Shown: in pieces, positions 17,913 to 25,669 of the stretch
Layout: every line of letters begins with the position of its first letter
How positions within the stretch are numbered: the stretch's first letter is position 1
NCBI GenBank assembly: GCA_009691525.1
Contig: SICG01000012.1
Location: 1-44,418 of the forward strand
DNA length: 44,418 nt
Source of the DNA: Candidatus Latescibacterota bacterium
GTDB lineage: Bacteria > Latescibacterota > UBA2968 > UBA8231
Direction of reading: 5' to 3'
Notes under the pieces: model-generated
Told to the model about the DNA's origin: nothing
Databases searched by the model: none
What the model saw: the letters and a program-made list of their open reading frames with translations, nothing else
Program-made: the position numbers and the translations under genes

Positions 17913-18482
17913 ATGAAGAAGCTGCTGCAGTTAGGAGGAGTCTTGGTCTTTGGCCTGCTGGCCAGCTGCGCGCCTTATCCAGTGTACCGGGGAGCTGCAT
18001 CCTCGCCTCCCTCCCCTCCCGTCGCTGCAAAACCGGCGCCGGAGCGACCTTCCGTACCGGTGCCTGGCAGGGGAGGCGATGAGCTGGCTGGCGCCGATTC
18101 GACTGACATCGGGCTGGCCGCCGGCGAAGTGCCGCCGCCGACTTTTGAGATCTCCGACCCGACCAAGATCTCCACCAAACACGCCTACCAGGTGGGCCGC
18201 GCCTCCTATTACGCCAAGCGTTTCAACGGCCGCCGGACGGCCAAGGGCGACACCTACGACATGAGCCGGATGACCGCCGCCCATCGGGTGTTGCCGCTGG
18301 GCACCGTCATTAAGGTGACCAACCTGGAGAACGGCAGGGCCGTCGAGGTCGAGGTGAACGACCGGGGGCCTTTCACCAGGCGGCGGGTCCTGGACCTTTC
18401 CCTGGAGGCGGCAAAGCGCCTCGACATGGTCCGCAAGGGTTCGACAAAAGTGATGATCGAGATCGTCAAGGCCGCCCCGTAG
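17913..18482 (+). CDS. rlpA: RlpA-type septal ring lipoprotein (double-psi beta-barrel)
   Basis: 189 residues. Lipoprotein signal with lipobox LASC (Cys19), then a Pro-rich linker to about residue 80, then the RlpA double-psi beta-barrel (95-186): GRASYYAKRFNGRRTAKGDTYD, TAAHRVLPLGT with His124, and VNDRGPF with Asp150. RlpA proteins cleave or bind peptide-free glycan strands at the septum. No SPOR domain follows, so this is the short form. ATG 17913 has AGAGG five bases upstream, 14 bases after pyrD. The 3' end overlaps the convergent GT9 gene by 17 bases. Enzymatic activity is not assured, since E. coli RlpA appears inactive as a transglycosylase. Confidence 0.9.
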   Translation: MKKLLQLGGVLVFGLLASCAPYPVYRGAASSPPSPPVAAKPAPERPSVPVPGRGGDELAGADSTDIGLAAGEVPPPTFEISDPTKISTKHAYQVGRASYYAKRFNGRRTAKGDTYDMSRMTAAHRVLPLGTVIKVTNLENGRAVEVEVNDRGPFTRRRVLDLSLEAAKRLDMVRKGSTKVMIEIVKAAP

Positions 18483-19428
18483 GGGCCCCACCGCGCAGAA
18501 TCTCCATCGCAGCTTCAAACACTTCCTCCACGGCTATAGCCTCCAACTGGCCGTCTGCCGCCCGGATGACCCGTGCCTGCGGATGCAGGGGGCTCCAGAT
18601 GCGGGGATCAGTGGGCCCAAAAAGGCTGAGGGTGGGCGTGCCCAGGGCCGCTGCCAGATGCCCGGGGCCGGAATCGTTGCCGATGAAGAGGGCGGCGCTT
18701 TCCAGCAAGCCGGCCAGGTCCAGCAGGCCGGGTGGGCAGAGGGTCAGGTCGCAGCACTGCGGATCGCCCTCGAGTTGTGCGGCCAGATCGGTTTCGGCCG
18801 GACCGTGGAGCAGCAGCACCGCCAGGCCCTGCTGCCGGCAACGCTGCGCCAGGGCCAGAAAACGGTCCCAGGGCCAGCATTTGCGCCGGCCGCCGCTGCC
18901 GGGATGGATCAGGACCAGGGGGGGGGCCAGGCGGCGTTCCTGCCAGCAGGCTTGGGCGTAGATCCGCTCTGCCGCCAAGAGGCTGAACCGGGGGATTGGG
19001 TCAGGTATGGGCAGGCCGTGTCGGCGCAGGGGTTCCAGCAGGTGGGTGGTGATGTGCAGGTCGCCGGCAGGGCGGGGATTCCAGACCAGCAACTCGCCCT
19101 CCACCAGGCGGCGCAGTGCCGCGCCCAGTTGGCCCTCCGGGTCCACCGCATAGGCCAGGAAGAATGTGCAATCGGCAAAGAAGGGGCGCAGCTCAGGGGC
19201 CAGCGGGGTCCCGCTATAGAGGGGGATGAGGCCGGGACTATCGTGATCGAGGGCCGCGTCGGGACGGGCTAAAGAAAAAAACCGCGGGTCGCCGATCAGG
19301 TGCAGGGGGGCTCCGGGGAAAGCCAGGCGCAGGGCGGCGAAGGCCGGCAGGGTCAGCACAAAGTCCCCTAGAGCGCCGCTGCGTTTGACCCCTATGCTGC
19401 TGCTCTTGCTAATTTCCAGGGCACCCAT
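18466..19428 (-). CDS. Glycosyltransferase family 9 (heptosyltransferase-like)
   Basis: 320 residues. GT9 enzymes transfer heptose from ADP-heptose to LPS core at the inner membrane. Visible motifs are RSGALGDFVLTLPA near the N-terminus, IHPGSGGRRKCWPWDRF in the middle, and GNDSGPGHLAAALGTPT with LFGPTDPRIWSP in the C-terminal nucleotide-binding half. ATG 19428 lies inside a perfect inverted repeat (19425-19440) and has no Shine-Dalgarno, so initiation may be weak or begin slightly downstream. Its presence argues for LPS. The sugar specificity cannot be assigned. Confidence 0.88.
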   Translation of the reverse strand: MGALEISKSSSIGVKRSGALGDFVLTLPAFAALRLAFPGAPLHLIGDPRFFSLARPDAALDHDSPGLIPLYSGTPLAPELRPFFADCTFFLAYAVDPEGQLGAALRRLVEGELLVWNPRPAGDLHITTHLLEPLRRHGLPIPDPIPRFSLLAAERIYAQACWQERRLAPPLVLIHPGSGGRRKCWPWDRFLALAQRCRQQGLAVLLLHGPAETDLAAQLEGDPQCCDLTLCPPGLLDLAGLLESAALFIGNDSGPGHLAAALGTPTLSLFGPTDPRIWSPLHPQARVIRAADGQLEAIAVEEVFEAAMEILRGGAPTGRP

Positions 19429-19434
19429 TATTTT
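19406..19434 (+). promoter_or_regulatory. Candidate promoter for solitary rplC
   Basis: TTGCTA (19406-19411), a 17-base spacer and TATTTT (19429-19434), each matching consensus at four of six positions. Transcription would start near 19441, leaving a leader of about 40 bases. It lies within the first codons of the divergent GT9 gene. Confidence 0.35.
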
Positions 19435-19440
19435 TAATGG
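19425..19440. repeat. Perfect inverted repeat between GT9 gene and rplC
   Basis: CCATTA-TTTT-TAATGG, 6-base arms around four T. It covers the GT9 start codon and the proposed rplC -10 box, so it could be an operator or an RNA hairpin. Confidence 0.6.
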
Positions 19441-19480
19441 TTGATTTTACCGGTGAGGGTTCTCAAAAGGAGTTTTAGCG

Positions 19481-20101
19481 ATGGTAGGTATCCTGGCCAA
19501 GAAGTTGGGCATGACCCAGATCTACGACGAGAAGGACCGCCTGATCCCGGTCACGGTCCTGACGGCCGGTCCCTGTCCCATTGTCGAGATCAAGACGGCC
19601 GCGAAACACCAGTACTTAGCCCTGCAGCTGGCCTTCGACGAAGTCATCCCCCGCAAAGCCAATAAGCCGCGCACCGGCCATTTTTCGAAGGCCGGGGTCA
19701 AGACCCACCGCCTGCTGCGCGAATTTCGCCTCACCGAGGCGGGCGACCATCAGGTCGGCCAGGTCCTCAACGTCAACCTGTTCCAGGCGGGTGACAAGAT
19801 CAAGGTGACTGGCACCTCCAAGGGCAAGGGTTTTGCTGGCGTGATCAAACGGCACAACTTTCACGGCAAGGACACGGCCCACGGCACCCCCGACCGGGTG
19901 CGCCATCCTGGCTCCATCGGGCAGGGCACCACCCCGGGCAAGGTGTGGCGCGGCCACAAAATGGGGGGCCACATGGGTGATGAGCGGGTCAGTGTGAAGG
20001 GACTTTCGGTGGTGAAGGTTGACGCCGAGCGGAACCTGCTCTTCGTCAAGGGCGCGGTGCCTGGAGGGGTCAACGGATATTTGCAAATCCAGAAATTATA
20101 A
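19481..20101 (+). CDS. rplC: 50S ribosomal protein L3, outside an S10 operon
   Basis: 206 residues, normal L3 length. L3 binds 23S rRNA near the peptidyl-transferase centre and starts 50S assembly. Landmarks are VGILAKKLGMTQIYDE at the N-terminus, GTSKGKGFAGVIKRH, HPGSIGQGTTPGKVWRGHKM, GHMGDERVSVKGL and LLFVKGAVPGG. No damaged motif is apparent, so it looks functional. ATG 19481 follows a strong AAAGGAG. It stands alone: a glycosyltransferase lies upstream, an intrinsic terminator directly follows, and none of the usual neighbours (rpsJ, rplD, rplW, rplB) is present. Whether it is the only L3 gene of the genome cannot be told from this window. Confidence 0.97.
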   Translation: MVGILAKKLGMTQIYDEKDRLIPVTVLTAGPCPIVEIKTAAKHQYLALQLAFDEVIPRKANKPRTGHFSKAGVKTHRLLREFRLTEAGDHQVGQVLNVNLFQAGDKIKVTGTSKGKGFAGVIKRHNFHGKDTAHGTPDRVRHPGSIGQGTTPGKVWRGHKMGGHMGDERVSVKGLSVVKVDAERNLLFVKGAVPGGVNGYLQIQKL

Positions 20102-20122
20102 GAGCCTGACCTAGATTTCCGC

Positions 20123-20150
20123 AGCGGCCAGCGATGGCCGCTTTTTTTTT
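20123..20150 (+). terminator. Intrinsic terminator of rplC
   Basis: Perfect 8-base stem AGCGGCCA/TGGCCGCT with GCGA loop, running into nine T, 21 bases after the rplC stop. It makes rplC monocistronic. On the minus strand it has no T tract. Confidence 0.93.
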
Positions 20151-20153
20151 GTC

Positions 20154-20498
20154 CTAGCCGGGGGGCCACTCCATTTGCCGGCCGCCCAGCAGGTGGACAT
20201 GGAGGTGGCACACCGTCTGGCCCCCCTCAGGTCCGGCGTTGATGGCGCAACGGTAGCCGGCAGCGGCGATGCCCTCTTGTTCGGCGAGCCGGGCGGCCAC
20301 CAGCAGCAGATGGCCCAACAACTGCTCGTGCTGGGGGGCAGCGGCCTGTAGGCCCTCCAACTCTTCTTTGGGGATGATCAAGATGTGGGTGGGCGCCTGG
20401 GGGTTGATGTCGCGGAAAGCCAGGCACCGTGTGTCTTCGTAAACGATGTCGGCGGGGATTCCCCGGCGGATAATCTTGCTGAATATCGTTTCGGCCAC
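20154..20498 (-). CDS. HIT family hydrolase (HinT-like)
   Basis: 114 residues, typical for the HinT branch of the histidine-triad family, which hydrolyses nucleoside phosphoramidates such as AMP-lysine. The start is ETIFSKIIRRGIPADIVYED, the middle DINPQAPTHILIIPK, and the active-site triad HLHVHLLGGR lies near the C-terminus. The start codon is GTG at 20498. It follows the LDH2-type dehydrogenase gene by only 12 bases, so the two are likely co-transcribed. Physiological substrate unknown. Confidence 0.93.
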   Translation of the reverse strand: MAETIFSKIIRRGIPADIVYEDTRCLAFRDINPQAPTHILIIPKEELEGLQAAAPQHEQLLGHLLLVAARLAEQEGIAAAGYRCAINAGPEGGQTVCHLHVHLLGGRQMEWPPG

Positions 20499-20510
20499 CT
20501 TCAGTACCCG

Positions 20511-21554
20511 CTAGAGTTCGGCATCACACTCGCGGCCCAGTTTGCGCAACATCTCCACCGTCGAAGCCGCCAGCGGAATGCCCTGGCGCAGGCGTTCCTG
20601 GCGGCGCCTGGCCTCCAGTTCTCCCGGCAGGAGGATTTCCACGGTGCCTGGCATCCTGGGCGAGGCCTTGGTCTGGCTCACCATGCGGGCCACCGCTTCC
20701 TTGAACTGAGGCAGGGGCATGAAGCGGGAAGGGTCGATGGCCATGAAGAAATGGCCGATGCCCTTTTCGCGCACGTGGGCGTCCACCTGCTTCTTCTCCA
20801 CGCCAAAATAGGGCGACCCGCCCAGCAGGCCGGCCAGCACCTCGATGAGCAAGGTGAGCCCATAGCCCTTGTGCTCGGCGATGGGCACGATGGTGCCCTG
20901 CAGGGCCACCTTGGGATCAGTGGTGGGATTGCCCTCCAGGTCGCGGGCAACCCCTATGGGGATGGGGGTGCCGTTGGCAGCGGCTAACTCTAGGTTGCCG
21001 GCGGCGATGCTGCCGGTGGCGAAGTCCACCAGCAGGGGGAATTCCCCGTTGCCGGGCACGGCCATGGCCAGCGGGTTATTGCCGAAAAGGGGCAGGGTGC
21101 CGCCCGTGGGGGCCAGGCGGGGACTGGCCACGGTCATGGTGATGCCGATCAATTCGTGCTCTATCGCCATCAGGGCGAAGAAGCCGGCGGCGCCGAAGTG
21201 GCGGGAATGACAGGCGGTGACGGTGGCGGAGCCGGCCGCTAGTGCCTTGGCGATGCACACTTTCATGGACTGGCGGCCCACCAATTGCCCCAGGCCGCCG
21301 TCCCCGTCGATGCGGGCAAAGGCCGGGCCTTCTTCGAGGCAGCGGATCTGTGGGCGGGGATTGGTGATCTGTTCGCGTAATTCGCGCACGTAGCGGCCCA
21401 GGCGCATGCTGCCGTGACTGTGAATGCCGCGCAGGTCGGCCTCGGTCAGGCTCTGGGCGACAAAATCGGCGTCGGTGGGGGGGATGGTCGCCTGTTGTAA
21501 GATTTGCGAACAGACGGTCTGCAGTCGGGGAGCTTCGATCAGCACAGTTGTCAT
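20511..21554 (-). CDS. Malate/L-lactate dehydrogenase (LDH2) family NAD(P)-dependent oxidoreductase
   Basis: 347 residues. The LDH2/MDH2 family reduces 2-oxoacids (malate, sulfolactate, ureidoglycolate, 2,3-diketogulonate and similar) with NAD(P)H. Visible signatures are TEADLRGIHSHGSMRL (proposed catalytic His about 46), SRHFGAAGFFALMA, PLFGNNPLAMAVP, LVDFATGS and EHKGYGLTLLIEVLAGLLGG. ATG 21554 is the only good start. It precedes the HIT gene by 12 bases. The substrate is not predictable from sequence. Confidence 0.92.
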   Translation of the reverse strand: MTTVLIEAPRLQTVCSQILQQATIPPTDADFVAQSLTEADLRGIHSHGSMRLGRYVRELREQITNPRPQIRCLEEGPAFARIDGDGGLGQLVGRQSMKVCIAKALAAGSATVTACHSRHFGAAGFFALMAIEHELIGITMTVASPRLAPTGGTLPLFGNNPLAMAVPGNGEFPLLVDFATGSIAAGNLELAAANGTPIPIGVARDLEGNPTTDPKVALQGTIVPIAEHKGYGLTLLIEVLAGLLGGSPYFGVEKKQVDAHVREKGIGHFFMAIDPSRFMPLPQFKEAVARMVSQTKASPRMPGTVEILLPGELEARRRQERLRQGIPLAASTVEMLRKLGRECDAEL

Positions 21555-21644
21555 GGGCTCAGGAGGGATTAAGAACCTACTGATAGGCTCTAAGGCGCTG
21601 CTGCCGCAATATTAAGCGTCCCGGCGGACTTTGTCCAGCCGCCG

Positions 21645-21673
21645 TTGACCACTCTACACTGCAGGAGTAGATT
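21645..21673 (+). promoter_or_regulatory. Candidate promoter for the GT2 gene
   Basis: TTGACC (21645-21650), 17-base spacer, TAGATT (21668-21673). The predicted start point, near 21680, lies only about five bases before the ATG at 21685, which would make the mRNA nearly leaderless; no well-placed Shine-Dalgarno is visible. Confidence 0.4.
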
Positions 21674-21684
21674 CACCCACCTCT

Positions 21685-22398
21685 ATGGATCTGACGATCA
21701 TCATCCCCGGCTACAACGAAGAAAAGCGCATCGGCCTGACGCTGGAACAGTCGGTGGCCTACCTGAGCCGGCAGTCCTGGCGCTGGGAAATCATCGTGGT
21801 CGACGACGGCAGCGCCGACCAGATGGCAGGCAGGGTGGAGGAGTTCGCCCGCACCTGGCCGATGGTGCGCGCTTTGCGGCACACGCCCAACCGGGGCAAG
21901 GGGTACGCCATCCGCCAGGGGGTGGCGGCGGCCCAGGGCCGGTACATTGGATTCACCGACGCGGACTACAAGACCGACATCGCCGCATTGGGCCCCGCCA
22001 TGGAGTTGCTCGAAGGCGGTTGTGACGGGGTGATCGGTGACCGCACTCTCTCCCGGTCGCGTATCGCGGTGCCCCGCCGGCGCTACCGGCAGTTGGGCAC
22101 CAGGTTGTTCAAAGGGGTGCTGCTCAAGGCAATGGGGCTGGGGGGCTTTGGGGACACCCAGTGCGGCTTCAAGTTTTTCCGCGCCGAGGTGATGCGGGAT
22201 CTCTTTGGCCGGCAGCGAGTGGACGGGTACATGTTTGATGTGGAAATCTTGTTGCTATCGGTGCAGGCGGGTTATCACATCGAGGGGCTGGCGGTGGAGT
22301 GGCGCGACGATTCAGACAGCCGCTTCAAACCCTTGAGCGGTACCTGGCGCAATCTGCGGGAACTGGCGCGTATCCGCTGGATGCACCGCAACAGCTAA
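21685..22398 (+). CDS. Glycosyltransferase family 2 (dolichyl-phosphate sugar synthase-like)
   Basis: 237 residues. GT-A fold enzyme: TIIIPGYNEEKRIGLTLEQ at the N-terminus, IIVVDDGSADQ (donor binding), NRGKGYAIRQGVAAAQG, a metal-binding TDADYKTD, and DTQCGFKFFRAE with GYMFDVEILLLS later. The pattern is that of dolichyl- or polyprenyl-phosphate glucose/mannose synthases, which charge a lipid carrier at the cytoplasmic membrane face. No C-terminal membrane segments are present. Its stop interlocks with the stop of the convergent MFS-HEAT gene (4-base overlap). Confidence 0.9.
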   Translation: MDLTIIIPGYNEEKRIGLTLEQSVAYLSRQSWRWEIIVVDDGSADQMAGRVEEFARTWPMVRALRHTPNRGKGYAIRQGVAAAQGRYIGFTDADYKTDIAALGPAMELLEGGCDGVIGDRTLSRSRIAVPRRRYRQLGTRLFKGVLLKAMGLGGFGDTQCGFKFFRAEVMRDLFGRQRVDGYMFDVEILLLSVQAGYHIEGLAVEWRDDSDSRFKPLSGTWRNLRELARIRWMHRNS

Positions 22399-24704
22399 TC
22401 CCCGATCTCTTTGATCAAATTGGCCATCCGCTCTAGACAGACGGTCAGGAAGATCTCCTGGGCCTCGGGCAGGTCGGCGCGGGCCTGGCTCTCCAGGAAG
22501 AAGTTGATGGCCAGGAGGACCAGGTACACGGGGAGGATTTCGTAGGATTTCTGGCCGGTGCTCGCGAAGGCGTCGCGGACTACGCCGGCGATCTGTTGCA
22601 CCGCCTCCACCAGCCATTCGGCATTTTCCGTCTCATAGGCCTGGACCAGGCGCTCGAAGGAGCGGCGCAGTTCCTGGCGGAATTCGGTGTCTAGCGCCCG
22701 GCTGGTGGCCAGGTTGGAGGAGGCGCGTTTGAGCATCTTGATGAGTTCGGCGACCCGGCGGGTGGGCTCGTAGGAGAGCAGCTTGTAGAACTGACTCTCG
22801 GCGCCTACGGCTCTGCAGACGCTGTTGAGCAGTTGCAGGCGCACGGCCGCCGAGCCAAAATCCTCTAGATGCTGCAGGGTGGGCTTGATGATGCGGTAAT
22901 CGCCCATTTCCCCCAGCACTTCGACCAGGGTGGAGAAGGTGCGGGGGTCGAAGCCGCTGCTGAAGTGCCAGAACAGCAACTCCCTCACCTCATCCCCCCC
23001 GATCTGCGACAATCCGCGGATGGCGCTCATGCGCACGCGCGGGTCCTCATCTTCCAGGGCGGTGATCAGTGGGTCGATGGCGCGGGCCATGCCCAGCCGG
23101 CCCAGGGCCTCGGCCGCCTCGCTGCGTATATCCGAATCGTCCGACATCAACTCGCGCACCAGAGGGGCGGCGGCCTTTTCGGAGCCGCTTTCACCCAGGG
23201 CCTGGGCAGCGCTGCGCCGCACCTTGGGGCTGGCGTCGGCCAGGCCCTGGACTAATTCCTCGATGGCCAGGGGGTTGCCGGAGCGGCCCAGGCCCTCGGC
23301 GGCGCGGGCCCGGCGATCCTCGGCGGAGGCCAGATTGTAGACGGCGGCGTTGTAGGCGTAGCTGAGCAGGTTGCCCCTGAACAACTGTGAGACCAGGTGC
23401 ATGGAGGAGATGGCCTTGCTGTTGCGGACCAGGGGGAGCAGGCCCAGAGGCAGGAGGCGGAGGAGGCAGCTGATCAGGAAGATCAACTGCAGGCTGCCCA
23501 GGGTGAAGCCCGCAAAATCCCAGTGTACCTGGTGCAGGGCAATGGCCAGGTAGCTGGTCGCCAGCGGGCCCAAGGCGCCGATCAGGTTGACGGTGGCCGA
23601 CCAGGAGGCCAGGTAGAAGGAGCGCCGCTCGTCCTCGGGCAGCAGCTCGTAGAGTATGGGCGTGGCGGCTACCTGGAACCCCGAGTAGACAATGCCGCTG
23701 ACCACAAAGGCCACTGGCACCAGGTAGTGGGACTGTGGGGTGTTGAAGAGCCACAAGAGCGGGATCAGGGTGGCCGGCACCATGAGGATCTGCAGCACCG
23801 GTTTGCCGCCAAAGCGGTCCACCAGCCCCCCCCAGACTTGATAGCCCAGGATGCTGGTCACCATGAACAGGGCGTTGTAGATGGAAATAGTGGTATAGGA
23901 GATATGTAATTCCTGCAGCATGAACACCGCATAAAGCGGACCGCCCACGCCGGTGGCAAAGGTCCACAGGCCGTAGAAGAGCACCGCCCGCCTGAAGTTG
24001 GTGTCTTTGAAAGGCTGCAGCAGCATGGAAGGGCGGTGATGCTGTCCCCGTTCTTCGGTCTGGGGAAAGGGGGCGCGCCACAGAGTCAGGTAACCCACCC
24101 AGCCGAAGAGGCTGCCCGCGGCGATGACGATAATGAAGCCGTCGCGCTTATCGGCGTCGGGGAAAAAGTCGATGAACTGGCCGATGGCAAAACCGGCGAC
24201 CATGGCCACCAGGGTGCTGATGATGGTCTGCCGGCTGGTGAAACGGGCGCGGATGTCCGTGGGGATGGTATCGGCCACCCAGGTGCTGTAGAAAGGGGAG
24301 ATGATATAACCGCAGAGCAGGCTCAGGCAGATCAACGCCATGAAGGCGCCCAACTGCAGGGAAGGGGCAAAATGGAAATAGCCGTAGATGAAGGGGATGG
24401 CTGCGGGCAGGCCCCGCATGAGCACTTCGCCGAAGCCGAAGCCGAGGATGAGCCGCTTTTTGTTCTGGATCCAACGTCCCAGCAGCGGGGCAGCCAACTG
24501 GGTCAGCGCCAGCAGGTAGCTGACGGCGGTGATCAGGGATATAAAGGACTCATCGGCGCCCAGGTACAAAGCGTAGCCGGTGAACACCGCGTTGCCGATG
24601 CCCACCGCCTGCCCCCAGGCGCCCCAGAAGCCGCTGGCGGTGATGAAGGCGCGCAGGGCCCGTGGCACTTCTCCCCTGGTAAGCAGTGGTTTTTCCTGTC
24701 CCAT
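22395..24704 (-). CDS. MFS transporter fused to HEAT-repeat domain
   Basis: 769 residues from ATG 24704; an in-frame TTG lies two codons upstream. Residues about 15-435 form about twelve transmembrane segments of a major-facilitator transporter, with a mid-protein loop (PQTEERGQHHRPSMLL) and LVDRFGGKPVLQ resembling the MFS loop motif. Residues about 455-600 are PBS-lyase-type HEAT repeats (RARAAEGLGRSGNPLAIEEL, KVRRSAAQALGESG, DIRSEAAEALGRLG, RVRMSAIRGLSQIG). The last ~170 residues form a helical cytoplasmic domain I do not recognise. The fused HEAT part is probably a cytosolic protein-binding module. Substrate unknown. The TIM-barrel gene diverges from its 5' side. Confidence 0.85.
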   Translation of the reverse strand: MGQEKPLLTRGEVPRALRAFITASGFWGAWGQAVGIGNAVFTGYALYLGADESFISLITAVSYLLALTQLAAPLLGRWIQNKKRLILGFGFGEVLMRGLPAAIPFIYGYFHFAPSLQLGAFMALICLSLLCGYIISPFYSTWVADTIPTDIRARFTSRQTIISTLVAMVAGFAIGQFIDFFPDADKRDGFIIVIAAGSLFGWVGYLTLWRAPFPQTEERGQHHRPSMLLQPFKDTNFRRAVLFYGLWTFATGVGGPLYAVFMLQELHISYTTISIYNALFMVTSILGYQVWGGLVDRFGGKPVLQILMVPATLIPLLWLFNTPQSHYLVPVAFVVSGIVYSGFQVAATPILYELLPEDERRSFYLASWSATVNLIGALGPLATSYLAIALHQVHWDFAGFTLGSLQLIFLISCLLRLLPLGLLPLVRNSKAISSMHLVSQLFRGNLLSYAYNAAVYNLASAEDRRARAAEGLGRSGNPLAIEELVQGLADASPKVRRSAAQALGESGSEKAAAPLVRELMSDDSDIRSEAAEALGRLGMARAIDPLITALEDEDPRVRMSAIRGLSQIGGDEVRELLFWHFSSGFDPRTFSTLVEVLGEMGDYRIIKPTLQHLEDFGSAAVRLQLLNSVCRAVGAESQFYKLLSYEPTRRVAELIKMLKRASSNLATSRALDTEFRQELRRSFERLVQAYETENAEWLVEAVQQIAGVVRDAFASTGQKSYEILPVYLVLLAINFFLESQARADLPEAQEIFLTVCLERMANLIKEIGD

Positions 24705-24803
24705 CGACAAAGTCTTGGCAATACGTGTTGCGGTGGGTTAGAACAGCTGAAAATATCGAACCCCCCGTGCGGGCCGTCAACAGGGCTGGGTAAAGTCGCG
24801 GCA

Positions 24804-24832
24804 TTGTCGCAGGGTGCAAAAATGCGTACGCT
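24804..24832 (+). promoter_or_regulatory. Candidate promoter for the TIM-barrel gene
   Basis: TTGTCG (24804-24809), 17-base spacer, TACGCT (24827-24832). Weak match to consensus but correctly spaced, about 30 bases before the ATG. Confidence 0.3.
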
Positions 24833-24862
24833 AGGTCCGTCCCTATACCGAGGAGAAAAGCG

Positions 24863-25669
24863 ATGGCCCTCAAGATGAGTTACTGCGCCTTGCGCTGGCA
24901 AACCCCAGATCTGGAAATAGCCCTGGCAGAGCTGAAGAAGGCCGGATGGGAAGGGTGGGAGGGGCGTCTGCCGCTGGACTGGCTGGGACCGCCGGAGCGG
25001 CTGCGGCAGGTGTGCACCAACGCCGGCATGCCGATGGTGGTTTACACCGCCAGCGGCTCACCCGACCAGCGCGACTGGGCACAGGTGGAGCGCAACAAAC
25101 GGCGCATGGAGTATGCCGCCGCGGTGGGGGTGGACTGCTTCATGTTCATGAACGCCGGCAAACCCGAGGGCCGGCCGGTCAGTGCCGGGGACCTGGAGGC
25201 CGCCGCCGAAGGTGCGGAGCAGTGGGCCGAGTACGCCGCCCAGTTCGGGCTGGAGTTGAGTTACCATATCCACACTAATCTCCTGGTGGATTCGGCCGAG
25301 GACTGGAAGCGGTACATGGGTTTGTTGAAGAAAGCCAGATTGTGCATCGACGTGTCGCACGCCGATCTGTGGGGGTACGACCCGGTGGCTTCGATCGTGG
25401 ATTTCTGGTCCCAGCTCAACTACATCCACCTCCAGGACTACTCCTCCACTTCGCGGGCCGCCGATGGCACCTATTTGCCGGTGTGGTGCGATGTGGGGCA
25501 GGCGGCCAGTCTGGATTTTGCCGCCATTCTCAAGACCCTGGACCAGCGGGGTTTCTCGCGCTGGGTGACCAGTTGTCCGGGCGAGCCCATCCCCGGCCAG
25601 GAGGACCCGGTCAGCGAGGCCAGGCGCAGCAAGAGGATGCGGGAATACCTGCGGGGGTTAGGGTACTAG
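24863..25669 (+). CDS. Sugar phosphate isomerase/epimerase (xylose isomerase-like TIM barrel)
   Basis: 268 residues. The AP-endonuclease-2/xylose isomerase-like TIM-barrel family contains metal-dependent isomerases, epimerases and dehydratases of sugars and inositols. Candidate metal ligands occur in the expected strand ends: Glu in WEGWEGR, His in LSYHIHTN, Asp/His in LCIDVSHAD and His in NYIHLQDYS. ATG 24863 has AGGAG about eight bases upstream. It resembles IolE-like proteins, but no inositol genes accompany it. Its stop interlocks with that of the 2-hydroxyacid dehydrogenase gene by 4 bases. Confidence 0.85.
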   Translation: MALKMSYCALRWQTPDLEIALAELKKAGWEGWEGRLPLDWLGPPERLRQVCTNAGMPMVVYTASGSPDQRDWAQVERNKRRMEYAAAVGVDCFMFMNAGKPEGRPVSAGDLEAAAEGAEQWAEYAAQFGLELSYHIHTNLLVDSAEDWKRYMGLLKKARLCIDVSHADLWGYDPVASIVDFWSQLNYIHLQDYSSTSRAADGTYLPVWCDVGQAASLDFAAILKTLDQRGFSRWVTSCPGEPIPGQEDPVSEARRSKRMREYLRGLGY

